From NCBI GenBank assembly GCA_946540735.1, contig CAMNIN010000007.1:31756-95755 (forward strand): a stretch of 64,000 nt of DNA, given 5' to 3'. The DNA is from an uncultured Prevotellaceae bacterium (GTDB lineage Bacteria > Bacteroidota > Bacteroidia > Bacteroidales > Bacteroidaceae). Below the pieces are notes generated by a model. The model did not search any database, had not been told where the DNA came from, and was given only the letters and a program-made list of their open reading frames with translations. Positions 37,701 through 46,404 of this stretch are shown here, one piece after another; position 1 is the first letter of the stretch; each line of letters opens with the position of its first letter. The position numbers and the translations under genes are program-made.

Positions 37701-38284
37701 AGGGCTTCTTCCGCTATGGTGGCTATGTCAACGACTACACCACTTACACCGCAGATCCTTCTGCCAACAACAACGCATTCCTCTATGCAGCTGTCGACAA
37801 CGACACCGTGAGCGCTCCGATGCACCGCCTGGCATCACAGGCAGTTGTGATGGAGTCACTGCCCGACGGATGGGTCTATGCATCCGAGGAGAATCAGTTG
37901 GCAGTGCCCAACTCGATGGCCACCGCAGCCGACGCCTTCCAGTCGCCGGGTAGCGACGGTGCCCCGATGTTCGCCAACAACAACGTGATTGTGAAGGTCG
38001 GCGAGGACGGCAACCTGACCATCGGTCTGAAGAAGAACATCAACTCGACCGACGACTGGTGCATCTGGACCAACTGGCAACTCTCCTACTACGGCAAGAA
38101 CAGCTCGCTCCAGCCGAGTGACAACCCATTGAGCATCGACGAGATCAATGGCAACGGCGTGATGAGCGCAGAGTTCTACACCGTCGACGGAGCCCGTGTG
38201 AACGGTCTGCAGAGAGGTATCACCATCGTGCGTGAGACCCTGACCGACGGCACCATCCGCGTGAGGAAAGTCAGCATCAAGTGA
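34703..38284 (+). CDS. Large secreted surface protein with three carbohydrate-binding-like modules
   Basis: The protein has 1192 residues. The ATG at 34703 gives a clean signal peptide (MKIAKLLVLSALLLLGSNVAKA); the open frame extends 18 codons upstream, but those codons do not look like a signal. An N-terminal beta-rich domain (about 23-185) is followed by three modules at about 263-455, 593-790 and 942-1140, each with NP-F/Y, GW, YQ-L or FQLLQGL, G-YK-SV and F(Y/F)R-G. Helical segments rich in Ala/Glu/Lys (FIVAR-like, about 190-255, 455-590, 790-935) act as spacers. The end (SAEFYTVDGARVNGL, then VRKVSIK) is a sorting-type tail. No catalytic domain is recognised. A binding or scaffold role at the cell surface is inferred. 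Its promoter motif is shared with the FAS1/SusCD operon, and a terminator follows. Confidence 0.75.
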   Translation: MKIAKLLVLSALLLLGSNVAKAVDDNVWQKPSVTEFASLVDGEVYYFYLTGCQLFFTQGNAYGTQASAGTTGLKVRAEQQSEGIWTLTDYVQTQSAWKMWWFVQDANIMYVDYNNQPDYLWEITDMGGQVYRLSPSAQNPNWNDNTKFVGLDRTTNAENTVLNSDLTADGGAFIDWKLVPEAAYEQYEAAELLYDAAMELKDLLNKAESIGADVAAQIAVYNNTNSTLDELKKAIEETKAAITAREEELARENYENATVNNPVDVTSLFITNPTFVGNKYDGWAGSGFGGYNPKENAERYNMTFDTYQQLSGLKEGVYKLSVNAFYRAGNAQPAYDNYKAQNDASKYSKLYAATATDSLVSSIASPFTAKLTENMTTGSWSTATDAETGEAWVIPNDMVASDEFFKAGYCNDNHVFINVGEDGELKIGVRKDVTISGDWSIFDDFALTYYGNGDDAYQLILESAKENIKEFDLTNVIYTQAYADAYNAAVAALNSATTKDAIMSAIKGIQQATEDLDKNIELWKQLVAIRDEAFNAANNDKYEEEYREVLGEWIDFDYDDAIKKRDLTNEELEEMLANVKAMIKEVYLHPKEDADMTLLMVNPDFEQGATGWTREAASGGNVGTGGTSTNTCYEAWNNAKFDIYQIVENAPKGVYEISVQGFYRYGRTAYQAYLNHEEYTTKETCPVFVYMNSNITPFTNVYGDPMQITDEAFYSGNSTDYTSETLEDGTVLFFPNGMASSAIAFENGMYTQSAFGLVAQDGDPIRIGVKGSSNQLGDSWSIWDNFKITYRAFRADVVKPVLEQAIIDAEANLNSAIGKDVAEALQAAIDEAKAVVNGDDGDAMFDALSKLFDLQEAVSESKALFSRLEAANEQLAQAINNSVASVATINEAKALNQAITDGLDNHSYKDSEVEDLMNQIKKMINRLGIPQNMESASDASPVECTTVIVNPAYVEGNDNGWTGGASVNAEANDAEKFNTTFDYFQLLQGLPAGTYKVSVQGFFRYGGYVNDYTTYTADPSANNNAFLYAAVDNDTVSAPMHRLASQAVVMESLPDGWVYASEENQLAVPNSMATAADAFQSPGSDGAPMFANNNVIVKVGEDGNLTIGLKKNINSTDDWCIWTNWQLSYYGKNSSLQPSDNPLSIDEINGNGVMSAEFYTVDGARVNGLQRGITIVRETLTDGTIRVRKVSIK

Positions 38285-38334
38285 TGACACCCTCTCCCGA
38301 CGTGTAATCCTTTAAGGAACCGTCGCATCCAACA

Positions 38335-38378
38335 GCAACCGGCAACGAAGTCAATTTCGCTTGCCGGTTGCTTTTTTA
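38335..38378 (+). terminator. Intrinsic terminator after the three-module surface protein gene
   Basis: An 11-bp stem (GCAACCGGCAA at 38335-38345 with TTGCCGGTTGC at 38361-38371) with a partly self-paired 15-base loop is followed directly by TTTTTTAT. This is a classic plus-strand terminator about 50 bases after the stop. Confidence 0.88.
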
Positions 38379-38388
38379 TAGGGTAAAA

Positions 38389-38403
38389 GTGTAAAAAATA
38401 CAC
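38389..38403. promoter_or_regulatory. Inverted repeat GTGTA-N5-TACAC (operator candidate) before the FAS1/SusCD operon
   Basis: Identical to the repeat at 34479, including the A5 spacer. Its end is again exactly 50 bases before the -7 element (38454). Two independent transcription units with the same sequence and spacing indicate one shared regulator; none is encoded in the window. Confidence 0.7.
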
Positions 38404-38453
38404 GTCTAAATATTTTTTTCCATAAAAAATGTTAGTTTAATCTAAATTTTTAT

Positions 38454-38461
38454 TAACTTTG
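38454..38461 (+). promoter_or_regulatory. -7 element (TAACTTTG) for the FAS1/SusCD operon
   Basis: TAnnTTTG match within TTTTTATTAACTTTGCCA. No TTTG at -33. A leader of about 150 bases precedes the first ATG at 38617. Confidence 0.65.
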
Positions 38462-38616
38462 CCAAAATAATGAAAATAATCAGACACTAACATTCTTTTT
38501 GATGTGGGGGATTGCCTAACCTTATCCCCTGAGTAACACCGAAATAACAATATATCAGCCTATTATAAAGCTGACCCTTGTGATATTATTATCAAACCTA
38601 TAACTAACAAATAACT

Positions 38617-41256
38617 ATGAAACGTAAAAAGCAAGAACACAAGTCGTTCAAGCGGTTGGCGAAAGCCATGCTGACGTGCTGTGGGCTGTTGCTTGGGATG
38701 TGGTCGACACAATCGTGCGAAAACGATTTTGTGCTGACCGGCCAGCCTTCGTGGCTGGGAAACTCCATCTATGAGCAGCTGCAGGACGACGGGCACTTCA
38801 CCACCCTGCTCAGATTGATCGACGACTTGGATCAGAAAGAGGTGTTGAGCCACACCGGTTCAAAGACCTTGTTCGCCGCCAACGACGAAGCTTTTGACCA
38901 GTGGTTCTCACAAAACAACTGGGGTGTGAGAAGTTATGCGCAGTTGACGACAGCACAGAAGAAGATGCTGCTCAACAACTCCATGATCAACAATGCCTAC
39001 CTCATCGAGCTGCTCTCCAACGTGAGCGGCAATCCCCCGATGGAAGGCATGTGCATGCGCCGTGAGACAGCTTCATCCATCTACGACTCCGTCTACATCA
39101 TGAAGCCGACGGAGATGCCCAACACCCCCGCATGGGCCAAGTTCAAGGAGAGCGGGCGTTCCATCCCCATTTTCAAGGATGCCACTTCCGCGCCGATGAT
39201 TCATTTCTTGCCAGCTTTCATGAGTTATTACAACATGACCAATGAAGACCTGAGCATCCTGACCAACCACCAAGCCACCTCTACTTCCGAGTCGTGGGTG
39301 AATGGCAAGCGCGTGGGCGAGAAGGACATCACCTGCAAGAACGGATACATCCAGAAAGTGGACGGTGTGATCGAATCTTCGCCCAACATGGCAGATATCC
39401 TGCGCCAGCACTCCAACATGTCGATGTGGTCATCGCTGGTAGACCGTTTCTCGGCACCTTATTATAATGATGCGGGCACCAAGGAGTACAACCGCCTCTA
39501 CAACAACCAGGACTCTGTCTACACCCTCCGCTATTACAGCAAGCGCTCTGCAGGTGGCAATCCCAACGCCGTGGATCCCAACAACGAGGCAGTGACAGCA
39601 CAGTTGTCCTTCGATCCGGGTTGGAACCAGTATATGTATGCCAACACGATGAACTATGACCTGCACTACGACGCAGGAGCCATGATCGTGCCGACCAACG
39701 AAGCCCTGACCTACTGGTGGAACAACGAAGGTCGTGACCTCCAGACCGAGTATGGTTCATGGGACAGCATCCCCGACGCCACACTGGCCAAGCTGATCAA
39801 CGTGAACATGCTTCCGACATTCACCAATGCACTCCCATCGAAATTCGACAACGTGCTCAACGACGCCAAGGAGCCCCTCGGCATCAAGATAGAGAACGTG
39901 GACTCCTGCTTCATGGGTTGCAATGGCGTGGTATATCTGGTCAACAAGGTATTCTCACCGGCAGAGTACGCCTCTGTGGCCTACCCTGCCCTGGCTCATG
40001 CCTCCACCATGAACGTGATTTACTGGGCCATCGACCAACTCAACTTCCTCCCCTACCTGCTCTCCATGGACTCCCGCTATAGTCTGCTCCTCCCGACCAA
40101 CGATGCCATGCTCTGGTATCTTGACCCCGCATTCTATGGCAAGGTGGAGAACAGCACCGGTATGGAATCGCCCTCACTCCTGCAGTTCTACTATGACCCC
40201 ACCAAGAGCCAAGGAGAGCGTGTGCAGGCCCGCCGTTACAGTTGTACTGTCGACGAGAACGGTGTGATCACCGTCGGTGCCCGTACCCAGGCCATCGTAT
40301 CCAACGATGTCATCAGAGACCGTCTGTCCAGACTGATGGATCAGTTGATCATCGTCGGCGACGTGGAAGACGGTCATGAGTATTACAAGTCGAAGGGCGG
40401 CACGCTGCTCCGCGTGTCGAAGACCTCCGACGGCCGCATCGCCTTCTCGGGCGGCTGGGACATCGAGCACAACAACGTGCAGTTGCCCGTCAACAGCGGC
40501 GAGATCTACACCAAGACCAATGGTAAGTCATACCAAGTCAATGACCGCATGCCTTTGAGCGCACAGAACTCCTTCTATATGACCATGAAGAACCATGAGG
40601 AGTTCTCCTCATTCCTTGACCTCGTCGACCACGACGGCAGTGAGCTGATGGTCACCAAACTTCAGTCCTACAATGCCGGCTTGACCGACCAGGGAAGCAA
40701 GAACTTCAAGCTCTTCGACAATTACAACTACACCGTCTACATCCCGACCAACAGAGCCATCCAGCAGTTGATCGACGAGGGCCTTCTCCCCACCTGGGAC
40801 GACTATGAGGCACAGACCGAGCAGGTGTGGGGATCTGAGGAGCTGGCCGACAGCGCACAGAGAGTCATCAAGAACATCATTGTCGACTTCGTTCGCTATC
40901 ACGTGCAAGACCACTCCGTAGCCATCAACATGGCACCGGAGAACGGCAGTGAAGCCAATGTCTATGAGAGCATGCTCCGAAACCCCGAGACCGGTCGTTT
41001 CTATCCTCTTTCATCAAACGCATCCGCCAACAGTCTGACTGTCACTGATGAGATGGGCAATACCCGTCATGTAGTGAAGACCGAGGGTCTGTACAACCAG
41101 ATCTGCCGAGACTATTGGTTCAGAGGTTCTGTTGGCAGCAATACCGCCATCATCTTCATGGCCTCGGATGCTGTTGTTCATCAAATCGACGGGTGTCTGA
41201 TGGCCAAGAAAATGACCCCCTGGAGACAACAACTTAAAAAGATAAGGAGGAAATAA
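38617..41256 (+). CDS. Surface lipoprotein with several fasciclin (FAS1) domains, first gene of the dual SusCD operon
   Basis: The 879-residue protein has a lipoprotein signal ending STQSC, with C34 followed by E-N-D, an acidic pattern seen in surface-exported Bacteroidota lipoproteins. FAS1-type signatures occur at about residues 52-95 (FTTLLRLIDDLD, TLFAANDEAFDQW), 465-510 (VIYWAIDQLNFLPYLL, LLLPTNDAMLWYL) and 650-720 (FSSFLDLVDHDGSELM, TVYIPTNRAIQQLI); a further degenerate copy may lie in between. FAS1 domains mediate adhesion or ligand binding in other organisms. The place in the operon, 3 bases before susC, is where PULs often encode a glycan-binding partner, so a ligand-capturing role is inferred. 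No enzyme motif seen. Confidence 0.82.
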   Translation: MKRKKQEHKSFKRLAKAMLTCCGLLLGMWSTQSCENDFVLTGQPSWLGNSIYEQLQDDGHFTTLLRLIDDLDQKEVLSHTGSKTLFAANDEAFDQWFSQNNWGVRSYAQLTTAQKKMLLNNSMINNAYLIELLSNVSGNPPMEGMCMRRETASSIYDSVYIMKPTEMPNTPAWAKFKESGRSIPIFKDATSAPMIHFLPAFMSYYNMTNEDLSILTNHQATSTSESWVNGKRVGEKDITCKNGYIQKVDGVIESSPNMADILRQHSNMSMWSSLVDRFSAPYYNDAGTKEYNRLYNNQDSVYTLRYYSKRSAGGNPNAVDPNNEAVTAQLSFDPGWNQYMYANTMNYDLHYDAGAMIVPTNEALTYWWNNEGRDLQTEYGSWDSIPDATLAKLINVNMLPTFTNALPSKFDNVLNDAKEPLGIKIENVDSCFMGCNGVVYLVNKVFSPAEYASVAYPALAHASTMNVIYWAIDQLNFLPYLLSMDSRYSLLLPTNDAMLWYLDPAFYGKVENSTGMESPSLLQFYYDPTKSQGERVQARRYSCTVDENGVITVGARTQAIVSNDVIRDRLSRLMDQLIIVGDVEDGHEYYKSKGGTLLRVSKTSDGRIAFSGGWDIEHNNVQLPVNSGEIYTKTNGKSYQVNDRMPLSAQNSFYMTMKNHEEFSSFLDLVDHDGSELMVTKLQSYNAGLTDQGSKNFKLFDNYNYTVYIPTNRAIQQLIDEGLLPTWDDYEAQTEQVWGSEELADSAQRVIKNIIVDFVRYHVQDHSVAINMAPENGSEANVYESMLRNPETGRFYPLSSNASANSLTVTDEMGNTRHVVKTEGLYNQICRDYWFRGSVGSNTAIIFMASDAVVHQIDGCLMAKKMTPWRQQLKKIRRK

Positions 41257-41259
41257 TAT

Positions 41260-44200
41260 ATGAGACAACTGAAATCAATCCTTTTGGTCTTCCTGATGCA
41301 AGCGGTAGCCCTGACCGTCAGTGCACAGATCAGTTCGGTGCACGGTACGATCAGCGACGACGTTGAGCCGCTGATCGGTGCCACCGTGTGCGAGATCGAT
41401 GCCAACGGCCGTATCATAGAGAGCGCCGTCACCGACCTTAACGGTAACTTCACCATGAAGATCCAGAATCCCAAAGACAAGATCCGTTTCTCCTATGTGG
41501 GATTGAAGACCGTGACCCTGCCTATTGACAGGACCACCTACGACATCAAGATGGAGTCGGCCACCTCACTTCAGGAAGTGACCGTCGTGTCGAAGCGCCG
41601 TGCCCGCGGCAACTCCCTCCCCATCCCCGAGCGTGAGTTGTCGACAGCCACCCAGAGCCTGTCGATGAAAGACTTCGAAGGTTTGGGCATCACCTCAGTC
41701 GACGAGATTCTCCAGGGTTCGGTTGCCGGTCTTGATGTGATCAGCAACTCCGGTGACCTGGGCTCTGGTTCCACCATGCGCCTGCGCGGTGCCACCTCTC
41801 TCTCCACCCTGACCAACTCCAACCCCCTGATTGTGGTCGACAGCAACATCCGCGAGGTGAACCTCGACAACTTCGACCTGGCGTCGGCCAACAACGAGAA
41901 ATTCGCCGAGCTCCTCAACATCAACCCGGAGGACATCGCCAGCATCAACGTGCTGAAAGACGCCGCCGCTACCGCCCTCTATGGTTCATTAGGTGGTAAC
42001 GGTGTGATCGAGCTCACCACCAAGCGTGGTATTCCCGGTCCTCCGAAACTCACCTACTCTCTGAAGATGACAGGCACCTATCTGCCTGAAGGCTACAAGC
42101 TGCTCAATGGTGATGACTACACCATGCTGCTCAAAGAGTCATACTTCAATCCCCAGCAGAATGACGGTGCCTCTGCCAATGTGAGAGAGATCAACTACGA
42201 CCCCACTTTCTCGGAATATGAGCAATACAACAACAACACCGACTGGCGCAAGGCCGTGACCCAGTGGGGTCTCCGCCAGAACCACTACCTCACCGTGAGT
42301 GGTGGTGGTGAGAAAGCCTCATTCCGCATCGGTGGCGGTTTCGACCACGAGACTGGTACGATCATCAAGCAGAAGCTGAACCGTTTCTCCACCCGTGTGG
42401 CCCTCGACTACAACATCAGCCGCCGCATCATGGTGAGCACCAACTTCGCCCTCACCTATACGAAGAACAACATGAACTACGACGACCTGCTCTCCATCGC
42501 ACTGAGGAAGATGCCCAACATGAGCATCTACGAGCAGGATCCGGTCACCGGCGCTGATACCGACCAATACTACAGCATGCTGCAGTCAGCCTCAAGCATC
42601 TTCGACGGCAATCAGAAGAACTACGTCAACCCCGTGGCCTCAGCCTACCTGGCCAAGAACCAGCGCAGGACTTATGACATGTCGCCGGAGCTGGTGCTCA
42701 ACTACCAACTTCTGGGCACAGACTACGACCACACCCAACTCAACTGGCGCGGTTCGATCTACATGAACATCTTCAACCAGTATGACGACCGGTTCTATCC
42801 TCAGGAACTGGTGACAACGCCCTGGACCAGCGGTTATAACAACAGCTATTCCGGATCATCCAAAAGCGTCTCGTTCAACACCAAGCAGACGCTGACCTTC
42901 ATACCCGCGTTCAAGAACAAGAACCACTCCCTGATGTCGCTGGTGAGAATGGAACTTACCTCCGGCTCCTCGAACAACCAAGGCTCCACGGCCAAGGGCA
43001 ACCCCTCCGGCGGCATCACCAGTCCGGATGCCGGCGGTCTGATCAGCGGTCTTTCGTCAGGATTCAGCGAGTGGCGCTCGCTATACTACACCTGGTCGAC
43101 CCACTACGCCTACAAGGAGCGCTACATCGCCGACTTCACCATCCGTGCCGACGGAACGACGAAATTCGGTCCCAGCAACCGATGGGGCTACTTCCCCTCA
43201 GTCTCCGCCAAGTGGATCATCAGTGATGAGCCTTGGATGGACTGGAGCAACAAGTGGCTCTCGATGTTTGCCATCCGCCCCAGTTGGGGACGCGTAGGTA
43301 ACCAGCCAGGCCAGAACTACCTCTACACCTCGAAATACGGCAGTGCTCCGCGCTATCTCGACATGGCAGCCATGGAGCCTCAGAACATTCGCCTGACCGA
43401 CCTGCGCTGGGAGATCGTATCCAGCTACAACCTGGGTGTTGACCTCGGTTTCCTGGATGGCCGTCTGACCATGAGCATAGAGGGTTACCGCAGTACCACC
43501 TCCGACATGCTGGTGGGCGGTTACCGCATCCCTTCCAACACCGGTTACACGACAGTCCCCTACCGCAACAGCGGCAAGATGAGGAACACCGGTTGGGAGT
43601 TCCATGTCAACACCAACCGTCTCATCAGGTCGGGCAAGTTCACCTTGGACCTGAATGTCAACTTCGGCAACAACCGCAACGAGATACTTGAGATGGATGA
43701 GTTTGTGCTCAAGAACTACAACTCAGAGTTTGGCCACGAAAACCGTGAGACCCTGAACCGTGTGCAGCTCAACAACCCACTTGGAGCCATCTACGGATTC
43801 CGCTATAAAGGTGTATACCAATACAACTACAGCACATTCTCCAAGTTGACTCCAGAGGAGCAGAATGAGTTCCTGGCCAGCGGTAAGACCGCGCCGATCG
43901 CCCTGAGTGCCGACGGCCAGATCATCCGCGACGCCCAAGGCAACCCTGTAAGGATGATGTTCAACTACACCAATGACGGCACTGGCAAGAACTACCGTTT
44001 CGCCGGTGGTGATGCCATGTATGAGGATGTCAACCATGACGGTCAGATCAACGCCCTTGATATTGTCTACCTCGGCAGTTCTCTTCCGAAGTTGACCGGT
44101 GGTTTCGGTTTCACCCTGATGTACGGCGACTGGCGTCTGACCACCCAGTTCACCTACCGTTATGGCAACAAGATCATCAACCTCGCCCGTCTCGACGCAG

Positions 44201-44580
44201 AGGCCATGATCGGCAATGACAACCAGAGCCAGGCCGTCAACTACCGTTGGCGCAAGGAAGGCGACGTGACCTCGATCCCGAGAGCCATGTACGGCAAGAA
44301 CAGCAGCTACAACACGCTGGTGAGCGACCGTTTCGTGGAGGATGGCAGTTACCTGCGTATGGGCTACATCCAGCTTTCCTATCAGTTGAAAGCCAAGTTC
44401 TTGAAATTCGTGGGCATCAACAAGCTTTCGCTCTATGCAAGTGCCAACAACCCCTTCGTGATTTCCAAGTACTCGGGCGTGGACCCGGATATCTCCGCCT
44501 ACGGTTACAATCCGGCGATGGACACTGCGCAGACCCCCCGCTCACGTTCATACACCCTGGGGGCAACTGTTGACTTCTAA
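41260..44580 (+). CDS. SusC/RagA-family TonB-dependent outer-membrane transporter (first copy)
   Basis: The 1106-residue protein has a signal peptide (1-22, ending TVSAQ), a carboxypeptidase-regulatory-like domain (about 25-95, VHGTISDDVEPLIGATV) and a plug domain (about 115-245: SVDEILQGSVAGLDV, then DIASINVLKDAAATALYGS-GGNGV). The beta-barrel runs to the C-terminus, ending RSRSYTLGATVDF with the terminal Phe usual for outer-membrane barrels. It imports oligosaccharide or peptide ligands using TonB energy, in complex with the SusD lipoprotein encoded 26 bases downstream. Ligand unknown: no hydrolase lies in the operon to hint at it. Confidence 0.95.
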   Translation: MRQLKSILLVFLMQAVALTVSAQISSVHGTISDDVEPLIGATVCEIDANGRIIESAVTDLNGNFTMKIQNPKDKIRFSYVGLKTVTLPIDRTTYDIKMESATSLQEVTVVSKRRARGNSLPIPERELSTATQSLSMKDFEGLGITSVDEILQGSVAGLDVISNSGDLGSGSTMRLRGATSLSTLTNSNPLIVVDSNIREVNLDNFDLASANNEKFAELLNINPEDIASINVLKDAAATALYGSLGGNGVIELTTKRGIPGPPKLTYSLKMTGTYLPEGYKLLNGDDYTMLLKESYFNPQQNDGASANVREINYDPTFSEYEQYNNNTDWRKAVTQWGLRQNHYLTVSGGGEKASFRIGGGFDHETGTIIKQKLNRFSTRVALDYNISRRIMVSTNFALTYTKNNMNYDDLLSIALRKMPNMSIYEQDPVTGADTDQYYSMLQSASSIFDGNQKNYVNPVASAYLAKNQRRTYDMSPELVLNYQLLGTDYDHTQLNWRGSIYMNIFNQYDDRFYPQELVTTPWTSGYNNSYSGSSKSVSFNTKQTLTFIPAFKNKNHSLMSLVRMELTSGSSNNQGSTAKGNPSGGITSPDAGGLISGLSSGFSEWRSLYYTWSTHYAYKERYIADFTIRADGTTKFGPSNRWGYFPSVSAKWIISDEPWMDWSNKWLSMFAIRPSWGRVGNQPGQNYLYTSKYGSAPRYLDMAAMEPQNIRLTDLRWEIVSSYNLGVDLGFLDGRLTMSIEGYRSTTSDMLVGGYRIPSNTGYTTVPYRNSGKMRNTGWEFHVNTNRLIRSGKFTLDLNVNFGNNRNEILEMDEFVLKNYNSEFGHENRETLNRVQLNNPLGAIYGFRYKGVYQYNYSTFSKLTPEEQNEFLASGKTAPIALSADGQIIRDAQGNPVRMMFNYTNDGTGKNYRFAGGDAMYEDVNHDGQINALDIVYLGSSLPKLTGGFGFTLMYGDWRLTTQFTYRYGNKIINLARLDAEAMIGNDNQSQAVNYRWRKEGDVTSIPRAMYGKNSSYNTLVSDRFVEDGSYLRMGYIQLSYQLKAKFLKFVGINKLSLYASANNPFVISKYSGVDPDISAYGYNPAMDTAQTPRSRSYTLGATVDF

Positions 44581-44606
44581 GTAGAATACATCAAGAAGAT
44601 ACGATT

Positions 44607-46385
44607 ATGAAGAGACAACATCATATATACCATACATTAAAGGGCTTGGCTGTCATAATGGCCTTAGCTCCTGCCACCAGCCTTTTGCTCTCAAGCTGCG
44701 GCGACTTCCTTGAGATCGAGCCCAGGAACGAGATTGTGCTGGAGAAATTCTGGAATGAGAAGGCCGATGTCGACGGAATCGTCACAGGTTGCTACTCCGC
44801 ATTGCAGTCGGACGCCTGCATCCGCCGGATGATGATCTGGGGCGAAGTGAGAAGCGACAACATGGCTCCCGGCACCAACGTCACCAACGATGCCAATCTG
44901 CTCAACATCCTCAACGAGAACATCACCGCCAAGAACAACTATACGGAATGGGTGAGTTTCTACAATGTGATCAACCGCTGCAACACCGTGCTGAAATATG
45001 CACCTGAAGTGGCAGCCATGGATCCTGGATACACCCAGAGTGAGCTTCAGGCCACCATTGCCGAGATGGTTGCCCTCCGCTCGTTGAGTTACTTCTATCT
45101 GATCCGCACCTTCCGCGACGTACCTTTCTCCCGTGAGGCATACATCGACGATGACCAGACGATGGACCTGCCCGCCACGAGTTTCGAGAATGTGCTTGAC
45201 TCGCTGATAGAGGACCTCGAGGGTGTGAAGGACATGGCCGTGAAGCGTTATCCGACCACGACCCCCATCTATCAGACGGGCCGCATCACCCAGGACGCCA
45301 TCCACTCCATGCTCTGCGAGATGTATCTGTGGAAACAGGATTACGACCGTTGCATCCAGTATGCCGACCTCGTCATCGAGTCGAAGAAGAAGTTGGCCAA
45401 GGAATTTCTTGACAGCCGCCAGACGACCAGCAGCAGCAGCCAAGATGAGAATTTCACCCGCACCAATGGCTATCCTTTGCTCAACAACATGACGATGAAC
45501 AACCAGTTTGGTGATGCCTACGACTATCTCTTCTCCAGGGAATACAACATGGCTCAGCAGGAGATCATCTTCCAACTGGTGTTCAGCGACGATCCAGAGA
45601 GAGAGAGCATGGCCGCCAATTCGGCAGTCAACCTGTTTTATGGCAACGGCAAAGTGAGCATCGGTTACCTTGCCCCCTCGGACTATCTGCTGGAAGACAT
45701 TGCGAAGACCTCTGGACGCACCGTGTTTGAGGACAAGAACAAGAAGCTCGATTCCCGTCTGTATTTCAACTGCAACAGCGAGAACAAAGCCATTGCGAAA
45801 TATGTCAACAGAGGTGTGACCATCAGCACGAGCAATGCCCAGAATCCGGACATTATCTATACGACCAAATGGCCTGATGGCCTCAACGGAAGCAACTGGA
45901 TCATCTACCGTCTGGCCGACATCATGCTGCTGAAAGCCGAAGCCATCGCCCAGAAGCTGCGTGAAGGCAGCGAAGAAGATGTCATCAAATACAACGAGCC
46001 CTACCTGGCCCAAGCTTTCTCGCTTGTGAACGCAGTCAACAAACGCGCGGTATGCCAGAACGTATTGGCCGACACGCTGGTAGCCGCAGACTATACTACC
46101 AAGAGCCAGATGGAAGACCTGGTGATGCGTGAGCGCCAGCGCGAGCTGATGTTCGAGGGCAAACGCTGGTATGACCTTGTGCGCCGCGCCCGCAGGGAAG
46201 GCCGCACGACAGTACTCTCACAAGCAGCCATGCAGAAAGTGACCACAGGCGGGTCGCTGATTGCCAACAAATTGTCGAAGATGGATGCGATGTACTGGCC
46301 CTACTATTACACCGAGCTGAAGGTGAACAAGAATCTTGTGCAGAACCCCGCATTCGGCAGTGGTGAGAACGACAGTTATGAATAA
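44607..46385 (+). CDS. SusD/RagB-family outer-membrane lipoprotein (first copy)
   Basis: The 592-residue protein has a lipoprotein signal ending LLLSSC (C31), followed by GDFLEIEPRNEI, the usual SusD opening. TPR-rich core features include YNVINRCNTVLKYAP, LRSLSYFYLIRTFRDVPF and, near the end, RERQRELMFEGKRWYDLVRRAR, the typical SusD C-terminal signature. It sits as a lid on the partner SusC barrel at the outer face of the outer membrane and captures ligand. It belongs to the same operon, with 26 bases to susC. The next gene may start by overlapping its stop (ATG at 46378) or at 46405. Confidence 0.95.
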   Translation: MKRQHHIYHTLKGLAVIMALAPATSLLLSSCGDFLEIEPRNEIVLEKFWNEKADVDGIVTGCYSALQSDACIRRMMIWGEVRSDNMAPGTNVTNDANLLNILNENITAKNNYTEWVSFYNVINRCNTVLKYAPEVAAMDPGYTQSELQATIAEMVALRSLSYFYLIRTFRDVPFSREAYIDDDQTMDLPATSFENVLDSLIEDLEGVKDMAVKRYPTTTPIYQTGRITQDAIHSMLCEMYLWKQDYDRCIQYADLVIESKKKLAKEFLDSRQTTSSSSQDENFTRTNGYPLLNNMTMNNQFGDAYDYLFSREYNMAQQEIIFQLVFSDDPERESMAANSAVNLFYGNGKVSIGYLAPSDYLLEDIAKTSGRTVFEDKNKKLDSRLYFNCNSENKAIAKYVNRGVTISTSNAQNPDIIYTTKWPDGLNGSNWIIYRLADIMLLKAEAIAQKLREGSEEDVIKYNEPYLAQAFSLVNAVNKRAVCQNVLADTLVAADYTTKSQMEDLVMRERQRELMFEGKRWYDLVRRARREGRTTVLSQAAMQKVTTGGSLIANKLSKMDAMYWPYYYTELKVNKNLVQNPAFGSGENDSYE

Positions 46386-46404
46386 CCTTAACAATAGAAA
46401 GAAA

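Larger units (their letters stand above)
38285..38616 (+). other. 332-base intergenic region: terminator, operator-like repeat, promoter and long 5' leader
   Basis: From left to right it holds a terminator (38335-38378), the inverted repeat (38389-38403), a -7 element (38454-38461) and a leader of about 150 bases. The leader contains two possible small hairpins: GGGGAT pairing with ATCCCC near 38506-38529, and TCAGC pairing with GCTGA near 38557-38575. No open frame of interest and no known riboswitch was recognised. Confidence 0.6.

Noticed and set aside
38462..38616. Riboswitch in the long leader of the FAS1/SusCD operon
   Set aside because: Only two short hairpins are visible and no known aptamer core; recorded as plain leader.
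44691..46013. 440-codon open frame on the minus strand
   Set aside because: Mirror image of the SusD coding sequence in a GC-biased frame; no domain recognised.
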